Assembly (NCBI RefSeq): GCF_014196915.1
Contig: NZ_JACIEP010000011.1
Location: forward strand, 1-64,000
DNA: 64,000 bases
Direction of reading: 5' to 3'
Origin: Dysgonomonas hofstadii
GTDB taxonomy: Bacteria; Bacteroidota; Bacteroidia; Bacteroidales; Dysgonomonadaceae
The notes beneath the pieces were generated by a model. That model saw only the letters and a list, made by a program, of their open reading frames with translations, was not told where the DNA came from and ran no database searches. Shown here one piece after another: positions 32,916 to 40,952 of this stretch (position 1 is the first letter of the stretch; every line of letters begins with the position of its first letter). The translations under genes were made by a program, and so were the position numbers.

Positions 32916-33329
32916 TTATAATAATTTCAGTGCTTCATTTTCGCAACGGGTCATACACTCCTGCTCTTCAGGCGTTTTATCGTTAATTCCGCACAGATGC
33001 AAAACGCCATGGATAATCACACGATACAGCTCTTCGTTATAGTCCGTATCAAATTGCTCAGAATTGCTCTTAACTGTATCGAGACTAATATAAATGTCGC
33101 CAAAAAGACTATCTTCTTCATTATACTCAAATGTTATTATATCGGTATAATAATCGTGCTGAAGATATTGCTTATTCACTTCCAGAATCTTTTCATCGTT
33201 ACAGAATATATAAGCTATAGTACCCACTTTTTTATTGTGCAGTGCAGCAACCGATTTTATCCAATTCGTCATTTCCCGCCTCTTGAATGAAGGCACCTTA
33301 ACCCCGTCAGAATAATATAATACAGCCAT
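32916..33329 (-). CDS. ybeY: Endoribonuclease YbeY
   Basis: The 137-residue metalloprotein is involved in 16S rRNA 3'-end maturation and ribosome quality control. It shows the zinc motif HGVLHLCGINDKTPEEQECM near residues 107-126, where the family consensus is HGxLHLxGxDH; the last His is replaced by Lys-containing sequence (INDKT), a variation seen in Bacteroidetes. The DIITFEYNEEDSLFGDIYIS stretch before it is typical. Confidence 0.92.
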   Translation of the reverse strand: MAVLYYSDGVKVPSFKRREMTNWIKSVAALHNKKVGTIAYIFCNDEKILEVNKQYLQHDYYTDIITFEYNEEDSLFGDIYISLDTVKSNSEQFDTDYNEELYRVIIHGVLHLCGINDKTPEEQECMTRCENEALKLL

Positions 33330-33436
33330 GTCCTATTTTTTTGTACACAAAGGTAGATTTTAATTAAATCAGCAGCAAAGGATTTATATTCAAAAACTGA
33401 CAAACCTGACAAACTTCAGCTTTTAGCTTTTTGGAT

Positions 33437-33638
33437 AAAAAGTTACAATCAACGATCGCCGAAGCGAAGGCGAGGCAAATATTACACTTTTGCAGCTTTT
33501 TCAATCAAAACCTGACACTTCTTTTAGCTGTTGGCTATTAGCTAATAGCTATTGGCTTTTTAGTTAAAACCTGACATGCCTGACAGGTTTTCTCGCAAAG
33601 TCGTTAAGCCGCAAAGTATAATTTTAATTTATACTCTC
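33437..33638. repeat. Dispersed intergenic repeat, copy 2
   Basis: Bases 33437-33480 are identical to 12668-12711; 33587-33638 match 12752-12795 except for a short insertion. The tract between them differs from copy 1. Confidence 0.8.
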
Positions 33639-33661
33639 TCTGTTTCTCCCCCCTTGGGGGT

Positions 33662-33801
33662 AGGGCTGTTAAGTTCTCTGCTTTGTTCTGTTATTTTCTG
33701 CTGTCATCCTGAGTGAAACGAAGGATCTCTTATCTTACAAGAGATGTTTCACTCTGTTCAACCTGACAAAGAGGGTATAAATTTCAGAACTTAACAGCCC
33801 T
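33662..33801. repeat. Nested palindrome with GTCAT-type core
   Basis: AGGGCTGTTAAGTTCT (33662-33677) is exactly complementary to 33786-33801. Inside sits a TGTCATCCTGAGTGAAACG palindrome (33702-33768), one of four in the window. Confidence 0.8.
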
Positions 33802-33948
33802 GCCCTTGGGGGAGCCAGAGGGGGCTCCTTTCTTACATAGATAAATATATCCAATTCCGATCACAGCTAAAACTATCAAATAGACACATCTTATAGGCAG
33901 ATAAATAAACCTTATCCCCTTATTCGCTGAACAAATGAAATAAACTTA

Positions 33949-33956
33949 TAACTTTG
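33949..33956 (+). promoter_or_regulatory. -7 box of fbp
   Basis: TAACTTTG matches TAnnTTTG, 35 bp before the fbp ATG. Confidence 0.55.
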
Positions 33957-33991
33957 AAGCATTAAATAATAAATTTAAAACATAAACCATT

Positions 33992-35017
33992 ATGAAGAAT
34001 GTTGCAAGAAAAACTCTGGATGAGTTTATCATCGAAAAGCAGGAAGACTTCAAGTATTCATCCGGAGAACTGTCCCGGCTGTTAAACTCAATTCTATTGG
34101 CGGCAAGAGTTGTCAGCTACAAAGTAAACAAGGCAGGTTTGGTTGACATATTAGGCACTGTTGGCACTACCAATGTACAGGGAGAAGACCAGAAAAAGCT
34201 GGATGTATATGCTAATGATGTATTTATACAAACATTGGTCAACAGAGAAATTGTTTGCGGCATAGCTTCGGAGGAAAATGACAACTTTATCACCATTCAG
34301 GGACTGGACGAAGGACATAATAATAAATATGTTGTGCTAATGGACCCACTCGACGGATCTTCCAATATTGAGGTGAATGTTTCGGTTGGAACTATTTTTT
34401 CCATCTATCGCCGGGTTTCGCCTATAGGATCTCCTGTAACAATGGAAGATTTTCTTCAGCCCGGAGTCAATCAGGTAGCCGCAGGTTATATCCTTTATGG
34501 CACATCCACTATGATAGTCTACACTACAGGCCGTGGAGTAAACGGCTTTACACTAAATCCTGCGATAGGAAGCTTCTATCTCTCCCACCCTAATATGAGA
34601 TGTCCCAAAAACGCAAAAATCTACTCGGTAAACGAAGGTAATTATGTGCATTTTCCTCAGGGTGTCAAAGATTATATAAAATACTGCCAGGAAGAAAAAG
34701 ACGACCGCCCTTATACCGCCCGTTATATAGGCAGCCTTGTCTCTGATTGCCATCGCAACCTGATCACAGGGGGGATTTATTTCTATCCGTCCACACATAA
34801 GACTCCTAAGGGCAAACTACGCCTGTTATATGAATGCAATCCTATGGCTTTCATCACCGAACAGGCAGGAGGTAGCGCCAGCGATGGAAAGAACCGCATA
34901 TTGGAAATCCAGCCGACCGAATTGCATCAGCGCACACCATTTTATTGCGGCAGCTCCAATATGGTAGAAAAGCTGAAGGATTTTATCGAAAGAGCGGAAG
35001 AAAAAGAAAATACCTAA
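33992..35017 (+). CDS. fbp: Fructose-1,6-bisphosphatase, class 1
   Basis: The 341-residue enzyme removes the 1-phosphate of fructose-1,6-bisphosphate in gluconeogenesis. The metal-binding [21 protein letters not shown], the SEEND loop and the substrate-binding [23 protein letters not shown] mark a class 1 enzyme. Length is normal. A strong hairpin follows the stop. Confidence 0.97.
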   Translation: MKNVARKTLDEFIIEKQEDFKYSSGELSRLLNSILLAARVVSYKVNKAGLVDILGTVGTTNVQGEDQKKLDVYANDVFIQTLVNREIVCGIASEENDNFITIQGLDEGHNNKYVVLMDPLDGSSNIEVNVSVGTIFSIYRRVSPIGSPVTMEDFLQPGVNQVAAGYILYGTSTMIVYTTGRGVNGFTLNPAIGSFYLSHPNMRCPKNAKIYSVNEGNYVHFPQGVKDYIKYCQEEKDDRPYTARYIGSLVSDCHRNLITGGIYFYPSTHKTPKGKLRLLYECNPMAFITEQAGGSASDGKNRILEIQPTELHQRTPFYCGSSNMVEKLKDFIERAEEKENT

Positions 35018-35043
35018 TTTTTGCGAATCAGTAGTTATAAATG

Positions 35044-35085
35044 ATGAGTTATGAGTTTCAGTATTCATAACTCATTTTTTTCTTT
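35044..35085. terminator. Terminator between fbp and the small membrane gene
   Basis: ATGAGTTATGA pairs with TCATAACTCAT around a short loop, then T7. It is preceded by the AATCAGTAGTT repeat core (35026-35036). Confidence 0.75.
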
Positions 35086-35362
35086 TGTACCTTATATATT
35101 GGAATAGTTTAACCAATACTATCAAAGTGGAAATGATAGTTGTGATTACTAATAGAATCATTGCGATCATAGCGTAAATATCCTGTCCTTGGGAAAAAAG
35201 AAGAATCAATAGCAATGCGCAGATAATACAGCTAAAAGAAATAAAAGATAAAGTAAGTAAAAAAATACCTGCTCTTCTCCCTGATCTGAAATGGCTTAAC
35301 AAGACATATACAGGAATAGCTATAATCAAACCTAAGAGTATGGATGAAATAACAGTCCACAT
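35072..35362 (-). CDS. Small membrane protein, unknown
   Basis: A 96-residue protein with three hydrophobic helices (about 4-22, 34-56 and 62-86) and a basic C terminus IRYKRKK. I recognise no family. It starts three bases after the end of the upstream AlkD-like gene, so the two are probably one transcript. Confidence 0.6.
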   Translation of the reverse strand: MWTVISSILLGLIIAIPVYVLLSHFRSGRRAGIFLLTLSFISFSCIICALLLILLFSQGQDIYAMIAMILLVITTIISTLIVLVKLFQYIRYKRKK

Positions 35363-35365
35363 AGA

Positions 35366-36031
35366 TTATCCATTAAAGTAATAATCGAATTCAAAATGCA
35401 AGCTGTTATATACTTCCTGCTTTATCGGATCAGTATTATCCTTATAAATAGATAGATCATCTAATATTTTGTCCGACACCTCTCTCGACTGCCGTCCTAT
35501 ATGCTTTAGGGCTAACAGAGCGGCATTGCGAAGAAGTGTATTTTCAGAAATCACATCGTCGTTGATAAAGGGGAACAAATCCAAATTAGTTTTATCCATT
35601 TTCTTAGCAAGGAATAGGCGTGCCAGTAACCAATATCCGGTAGTACGCTTATCCATATCAGTACTACTGCTCCATCTTTTCACAAGATTTGAAGCATACG
35701 GGAAATTTTGTAGTAAATTAAGACAAAGCTGTTCCCGTATTTCCTGGTTTGTTATTTCCCCGATCCATCTTTCAGCAGTTGCTTCTGTAAATTCAGAAAC
35801 AGGATAAAGCATAGTGGCCAGTATTTTCAGTTCACGCACATCTTCTTTCCACACTGTTTCGGACAATGAAGCGTCTTGCTGATAATCTTTGGCTATGTCT
35901 TTTATCTGTTGAATCGTCAAGCCGAAATTCAGCTTATACATCAATCCTTTCTCGCGCATGCTGGCGGAGACAATACCATTCATTGCCATGCGGCATCGTT
36001 GGCGTATCTCCTTTATTATTTCTTCGTGCAT
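35366..36031 (-). CDS. AlkD-like DNA alkylation repair/HEAT-repeat protein
   Basis: From ATG 36031 the protein has 221 residues in an all-helical HEAT-like array, with FGLTIQQIKDIAKDYQQD at the start and DDVISENTLLRNAALLALKHIGRQS near the end. This resembles the AlkD/DNA alkylation repair family, which excises alkylated bases. The catalytic Trp/Asp residues of AlkD cannot be placed with confidence, so activity is open. The TTG at 36037 is a less likely start. Confidence 0.65.
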   Translation of the reverse strand: MHEEIIKEIRQRCRMAMNGIVSASMREKGLMYKLNFGLTIQQIKDIAKDYQQDASLSETVWKEDVRELKILATMLYPVSEFTEATAERWIGEITNQEIREQLCLNLLQNFPYASNLVKRWSSSTDMDKRTTGYWLLARLFLAKKMDKTNLDLFPFINDDVISENTLLRNAALLALKHIGRQSREVSDKILDDLSIYKDNTDPIKQEVYNSLHFEFDYYFNG

Positions 36032-36508
36032 AGTCAATAGTGCAAAATTTTATTGCTGAAATAAAATGGTCATTTTCTTTGTTCATTTTGGCATTGCCCA
36101 AAACGAACCAAAAGGCTAGTGCTGGTTTACCGCCGACCTGACATTGGCTTTGCCGGCTAAACGGGCTGAACTTGCCTTCGGCTCAGACAGCACCCCGTTT
36201 TACGCCGTCTTCAGCCGTCAGGTGCCCGGCTTGCAAACCTATGCACGGGAAGCTGACGCACTCGTGGCTTTGCCCGGTGGCATTAGGCCGTAGTGCTGGG
36301 CACCCGTCAGGAGAAAGGGGCGTGAAATTAAAAGCGTCCGGCAGGACAATCTTTTAATTTAGCCCATGAGCCTGTAACGGGTAGCACGAAGGACGGGCCA
36401 CCAAAGACTTTTTGCATTCTTTTGGGGCTTTGGCCAAAAGAATGACAAGCAATCTGCGATTGCGCGTAGTAAAAATGACCTTATAAATAAAAACTCAATT
36501 TTATAATT
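36032..36508. other. GC-rich spacer, noncoding
   Basis: Roughly 36110-36470 is clearly richer in G and C than its surroundings and carries no credible gene. Its ends are related and inverted: CATTTTGGCATTGCCCAAAA near 36085 and TTTTGGGGCTTTGGCCAAAA near 36419. Inside are GACGG/CCGTC pieces. It looks like an inserted repeat or a decayed foreign fragment. Confidence 0.55.
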
Positions 36509-36808
36509 CTAAGCTTCGTAATCTACAGCCTTACGATCCGATACCGCTTCACGGATAAAAGGGAGCAGTGCCTGATGCAGAGGGTGGTTTTGATATGTGT
36601 CCAGCGCCTCTTTCTTTGACAACTCGGAATAAAGGACTACATCAAAGTTTCCTTCACCCAGAAAATCGATGCCTACTTCTATTTTCATCAAACCTTCTAT
36701 CTTCCCGTCAAGGGCTTCAAGGCTTTCTTTTATCATTTTTGCGTTTGTTGCTTTGTCATTTCCGTGGGCTTCATCTTTAAGCTTCCACATTACAATATGT
36801 TTTACCAT
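36509..36808 (-). CDS. Dabb-family (stress-responsive A/B barrel) protein
   Basis: The 99-residue dimeric ferredoxin-like protein begins MVKHIVMWKLKDEAHGNDK and ends HPLHQALLPFIREAVSDRKAVDYE, the Dabb (PF07876) pattern. Such proteins are small alpha-beta barrels of mostly unknown function, some stress related. It is monocistronic. Confidence 0.88.
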   Translation of the reverse strand: MVKHIVMWKLKDEAHGNDKATNAKMIKESLEALDGKIEGLMKIEVGIDFLGEGNFDVVLYSELSKKEALDTYQNHPLHQALLPFIREAVSDRKAVDYEA

Positions 36809-36911
36809 CTCGATATTTTAATTGAAAGATTGTATTTAATGTTATATTTTAAAGCCACAACCATCAGCCGTTTCTATACTTGAATGGAGGATAAATAGGA
36901 GGTATGTGGCC

Positions 36912-37364
36912 TTATTTTGTATATTCTTCGGGATTTAATCTTATTTCGGCAAACAGGCTTCCGTCCATCTTGTGATAAGAGTAAATAAGGATAATCTTAT
37001 CCTTACGGAAGTCGTCCATATCTTTCATCGGCTGCAAGCCCAGCGTCAGAGCAGGTTTTGTATTCCGTATAAATTCCTCAGCCGAGACAGCAGGCTCTTT
37101 TGTGAATGTATATTTATATCTGAATTCCCTTTTCGAAACAGCTTCGGCTTTGTCCATTCTCAATCCGCCCGGAATCACCATCGGCATTTCCTTATTCAAT
37201 TTTTCCGCTATTTTTTTATATTTATCCTTTGCGGGTTCGGTGCTTACCTGTGTAGTCGTTGTTCCTGTCTGATTATTCTCCTCGGTCTTTGGTTTAGAAC
37301 CGCAACTTGTGATTATGCCTCCGATAAGAATGCAACTGAATATAAAAACTATATACTTTTTCAT
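36912..37364 (-). CDS. Hypothetical lipoprotein
   Basis: From ATG 37364 the 150-residue product has a lipoprotein leader MKKYIVFIFSCILIGGIITSC, then a Thr/Glu-rich linker and a soluble domain with KKIAEKLNKEMPMVIPGGLRMDKAEAVS and a late KIILIYSYHKMDGSLFAEIRL. The conserved-looking C-terminal half resembles small Bacteroidetes lipoproteins of unknown role. It is anchored in the outer or inner membrane. Confidence 0.7.
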   Translation of the reverse strand: MKKYIVFIFSCILIGGIITSCGSKPKTEENNQTGTTTTQVSTEPAKDKYKKIAEKLNKEMPMVIPGGLRMDKAEAVSKREFRYKYTFTKEPAVSAEEFIRNTKPALTLGLQPMKDMDDFRKDKIILIYSYHKMDGSLFAEIRLNPEEYTK

Positions 37365-37468
37365 GCCCATATATTTTAGATCAAACGATAAAGATAGGTA
37401 TTTGACTATGAAAAGCCATAATTACAGGAATAAAAACTTCGTTAATATATCGTATAGAGAATAGGAAA

Positions 37469-39562
37469 CTAACTGATCAGTCCCCAGTTATACCTGTTGC
37501 CTCCCAGTTTTCGTAATTGCCTGCGGAGTATGAGGTTGTCGGGTTTCTCCATGTTCGGATCATCGTCCAGTATTTTTTGCGCCACTTCCCGTGCATATTG
37601 CAGTATTTCACCGTCACGCACCAGATTGGCTATCCGCAGATTGAACGGAATACCGCTTTGCTGTGTACCTTCCAGATCGCCCGGCCCCCGGAGTTTCAGA
37701 TCGGCTTCGGCGATCACAAAACCATCGTTGCTCTCTACCATGATGTCTATGCGTTTCTTGGTCTCAGCTGATAGCTCATACGGGGTAACCAGTATACAGT
37801 AAGACTGGTCGGCGCCGCGCCCAACCCGGCCACGTAACTGATGCAATTGGGACAGGCCAAACCGCTGAGCCGATTCTATCACCATTACCGAAGCGTTAGG
37901 TACATTTACGCCGACTTCGATGACGGTTGTCGCTACCATTATCTGTGCTTCGTTCTTCACAAAGCGTTGCATTTCCTCTTCTTTTTCCTTTGGTTTCATC
38001 TTTCCATGAACTTTGCAAATCGTATATTCGGGAAATACTTCTTTTATGTGTTCAAAACCCTCTTCAAGATTCTTTAAATCGAGCTTTTCGCTCTCCTCTA
38101 TCAATGGATACACAATGTAGACCTGCCTGCCCTCCTGTAGTTGTTTGCGGATAGAATTGTATAATGCTCCCCGTCTTTTGTCATATTGATGGATTGTCTG
38201 GATCGGTTTGCGTCCCGGTGGCAGTTCATCAATTACCGATACATCCAGGTCTCCGTATACAGTCATAGCCAGTGTGCGGGGTATAGGTGTTGCAGTCATT
38301 ACCAGTATATGCGGAGGATTTACATTCTTTGACCACAGCTTTGCCCGTTGTGCCACGCCAAAGCGGTGTTGTTCGTCGATTACCACCAGTCCCAGATTGG
38401 AGAACTGGACGGTATCTTCTATCAGGGCATGGGTTCCTATTAATATATGCAGGTCTCCGGTGAGCAAAGCGTTGTGAATTCTTTCCCTGTCTTTCTTTTT
38501 GGTTGATCCTGTTAATAGTTCCACATTCACATCCATTCCGGCCAGCTGTTCTTTTATAGTGTGATAGTGCTGTGTTGCCAGAATCTCGGTCGGCGCCATC
38601 ATCGATGCCTGGAAGCCGTTATCCAGAGCGATAAGCATCAGCATCAATGCCACCAAAGTTTTTCCACTACCCACATCACCCTGCAGCAGCCTGTTCATCT
38701 GTTCGCCTGTGGCCATATCCTGCCGGATCTCCTTAATGATGCGCTTTTGTGCATTTGTTAAGGGAAAAGGAAGGTTCTTTTCGTAAAAAGTATTCAGATT
38801 GTCGCCAACACGGGTAAATACAAACCCTTTGAGTTTGGATTTTCTTTCGGCTGTGTATCTCAGGATATTCAGTTGTATGTAGAATAATTCTTCAAATTTC
38901 AATCTATATTGCGCTTCACGCAACAATTGTGTGCTCTCGGGAAAATGCACGTTTCGCATCGCCTGTTTCAAGCCTGTCAGACGAGCTTCACTGATAACAC
39001 CCTCAGGTAATGTCTCCGGCAGGTTCTTTACCACAGAAGCAAATGCGGCGGCCATTATCTTCTGCATCGCTTTCGAATTCAGATAATGGTTCTTCATTTT
39101 CTCCGTGGTGTTATAATAAGGCATCAGCCCCGTCTGTCGCTCTTCCTCATTGATGAACGGGTCTATATCGGGATGTGCTATATTGAATTTATCACCAAAA
39201 AGGGTGGGTTTGCCAAAAACAATGTAGGGAGAATTTACCCTGTATTTGTCAGCTATAAATTTTGCCCCCTGAAACCAAACCAGATCGATGAACCCGGTGC
39301 CGTCGGTGAAATGAGCGACCAGCCTTTTCCTGCGGCCTTCGCCGAAACTTTCAAAAGCGGTGATATGTCCTTTTAGTTGTATGTAAGGCATGTTGCCGTC
39401 TATCTCGTGTATGAAATAGATGCGGCTGCGGTCGATATACTTGTATGGGAAATAGTACAACAAGTCTTCCACAGAAAACGCCTGAATCTCTTTGTTCAGT
39501 ATTTCTGCTTTCTTAGGGCCTACTCCGGCTAAATACTTTATATCTGTTTGTGAATAATCCAC
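37469..39562 (-). CDS. recG: ATP-dependent DNA helicase RecG
   Basis: The 697-residue helicase remodels stalled forks and branched DNA. It has the N-terminal wedge/OB domain (DIKYLAGVGPKKAEILNKE, then PYIQLKGHITAF), Walker A LLQGDVGSGKTLVALM, DEQHRFG box, TATPIPRTLAMT and the C-terminal QLRGRVGRGADQSYCIL with the TRG-type region. Length is complete. Confidence 0.97.
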   Translation of the reverse strand: MDYSQTDIKYLAGVGPKKAEILNKEIQAFSVEDLLYYFPYKYIDRSRIYFIHEIDGNMPYIQLKGHITAFESFGEGRRKRLVAHFTDGTGFIDLVWFQGAKFIADKYRVNSPYIVFGKPTLFGDKFNIAHPDIDPFINEEERQTGLMPYYNTTEKMKNHYLNSKAMQKIMAAAFASVVKNLPETLPEGVISEARLTGLKQAMRNVHFPESTQLLREAQYRLKFEELFYIQLNILRYTAERKSKLKGFVFTRVGDNLNTFYEKNLPFPLTNAQKRIIKEIRQDMATGEQMNRLLQGDVGSGKTLVALMLMLIALDNGFQASMMAPTEILATQHYHTIKEQLAGMDVNVELLTGSTKKKDRERIHNALLTGDLHILIGTHALIEDTVQFSNLGLVVIDEQHRFGVAQRAKLWSKNVNPPHILVMTATPIPRTLAMTVYGDLDVSVIDELPPGRKPIQTIHQYDKRRGALYNSIRKQLQEGRQVYIVYPLIEESEKLDLKNLEEGFEHIKEVFPEYTICKVHGKMKPKEKEEEMQRFVKNEAQIMVATTVIEVGVNVPNASVMVIESAQRFGLSQLHQLRGRVGRGADQSYCILVTPYELSAETKKRIDIMVESNDGFVIAEADLKLRGPGDLEGTQQSGIPFNLRIANLVRDGEILQYAREVAQKILDDDPNMEKPDNLILRRQLRKLGGNRYNWGLIS

Positions 39563-39954
39563 AATAGCTTACCGTTTATTATATCAGGCGTAAAGTTATA
39601 TATTTTATCCGATTTATTCATCGCATGGTAGAAAATTGGCAATCGTAAATTAATATTCAAATACATATTTTAATGTATTTAAACTTATATAGATGGATTA
39701 TGCGGTGATATACTTTTGAAAGATGAATAAGTAAGTGTATTTTTGTCTTGAAGAATTATGTGCTTGATAATATCTTCAATTTATGATAAAGATTATAAAT
39801 ACGCTCATTGACATATTGAATAGAAAACCAGGTGTTAATTAACATATAATTTGATGATGTTAAATTTTTCATGCTTATATTTGTATAGTCTAATTAGTGA
39901 AAAGCAAAGGGAGGCTAAACTCTCTGAATTACAATATGATTTTATCTTGATGTT
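39563..39954. promoter_or_regulatory. Control region before the amino-sugar genes
   Basis: This AT-rich spacer of 392 bp has no gene. TATATTTG (39876-39883) with TTTG at 39850-39853 (22-bp spacer) is a good promoter for the ROK gene, leaving a 71-base leader. TATTTTTG at 39738-39745 is a second possible -7 box. Confidence 0.6.
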
Positions 39955-40779
39955 ATGAGGATAGGAATAGATATAGACGGTACAAGCATGCGATTGGGAA
40001 TCGTGGACGGAGGAAAAATTTATCGTAAGATTGAGGCTCCGATGAAGGCCGATGCACCGAAGGAAGTTATAGTCGCACATCTGATTGAACTTATACAAAA
40101 AATAATCAATTCAAACATACGTGGAATAGGGCTTGGAATATCGGGTATAGTGAAAACCGATAAAGGAATAGTGCAGAATGTGACAAATATTCCGTCGTGG
40201 CAAAAGATCCGGATAAAGGAAATCCTTGAAGATGAATTTGGTATCCCTGTATTTGTTAATAACGATTGCAACTGTTTTGCATTCGGAGAGCGCTATTATG
40301 GCGAGGGGACTATCTATCACGATATTGTGTGCGTTACCCTTAGTATAGGTGTGGGCGCGGGAATTATTATAAATAACGAATTGTACAAAGGGGCTAATAC
40401 AGGAGCCGGGGAAATTGGTAGTTTGCCGTATCTGCATTACGATTTTGAAAGGTATTGCGGACAGAAGTTCTTTGTCATGAACGGGACTACGGTCGGTGAT
40501 GCTTACCGGTTGGCCTTGCAGGGAGATGTGGAAATGCTCTCTTTGTGGAACGAATTGGGGCGGCATATCGGAGAACTTATCAAAACCCTCCTGCTTGTGT
40601 ATGATCCTCAGGCTATAATTCTGGGAGGTGATTTAATAATAGGTTACGAATTATTTTCTCAAAGTATGTTCGATAATATACAGAGTTTCCCATTCAAGGA
40701 AACGATTGAGAACATCAACATCCTGGTTTCCCAAAGAGAAGATATTAACCTGTTGGGTGCGGCGGCACTCGTATTTTAA
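39955..40779 (+). CDS. ROK-family sugar kinase
   Basis: The 274-residue protein has the N-terminal phosphate-binding loop GIDIDGTSMRLGIVDGG, the catalytic Asp in VFVNNDCNCFAFGE, and the ROK signatures SIGVGAGIIINNELYKGANTGAGEIG and QAIILGGDLI. The classic zinc motif C-G-x-x-G-C-x-E is reduced to one YCGQ. It probably phosphorylates glucose, GlcNAc or a similar sugar; the two following deaminase genes favour an amino sugar. It is shorter than typical 300-residue ROK kinases. Confidence 0.85.
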   Translation: MRIGIDIDGTSMRLGIVDGGKIYRKIEAPMKADAPKEVIVAHLIELIQKIINSNIRGIGLGISGIVKTDKGIVQNVTNIPSWQKIRIKEILEDEFGIPVFVNNDCNCFAFGERYYGEGTIYHDIVCVTLSIGVGAGIIINNELYKGANTGAGEIGSLPYLHYDFERYCGQKFFVMNGTTVGDAYRLALQGDVEMLSLWNELGRHIGELIKTLLLVYDPQAIILGGDLIIGYELFSQSMFDNIQSFPFKETIENINILVSQREDINLLGAAALVF

Positions 40780-40819
40780 ACAGGAGGAAGATAAGTAATC
40801 TAAAATATTTACTGTCGCA

Positions 40820-40887
40820 TGTCATCCTGACTAAAGGGAAGGATCTCGATCCTCATATAGGAGATGCTTCCTGTCGTCAGCATGACA
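40820..40887. repeat. GTCAT-type palindrome, copy 3
   Basis: This unit starts TGTCATCCTGACTAAAGG and ends CGTCAGCATGACA. It is an inverted relative of the copy at 25804-25870. Confidence 0.8.
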
Positions 40888-40952
40888 AGAATGCAACGAC
40901 AATTTTTATTTTGAATTTAATAATTATTATTTACATAAAATAAACCTTTGAT

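Larger units (their letters stand above)
33330..33991. other. Repeat-rich spacer before fbp
   Basis: About 660 bp without a gene. In order it holds CTGACAAACC-type pieces, the second copy of the 44-bp dispersed repeat, AGCTATTGGCT/AGCTAATAGCT tracts, the TCTCGCAAAG block, a nested palindrome (33662-33801) and GGGGGAGCCAGAGGGGGC. The last 100 bp carry TAACTTTG (33949-33956), a fbp -7 box. Confidence 0.65.

Noticed and set aside
36172-36357. 61-codon GC-rich frame in the 36-kb spacer
   Set aside because: High-GC DNA gives chance open frames; the product has no recognisable domain and the segment has repeat-like ends.
39835-40098. 87-codon minus-strand frame before the ROK gene
   Set aside because: It overlaps the ROK coding start and its promoter and shows no conserved pattern.
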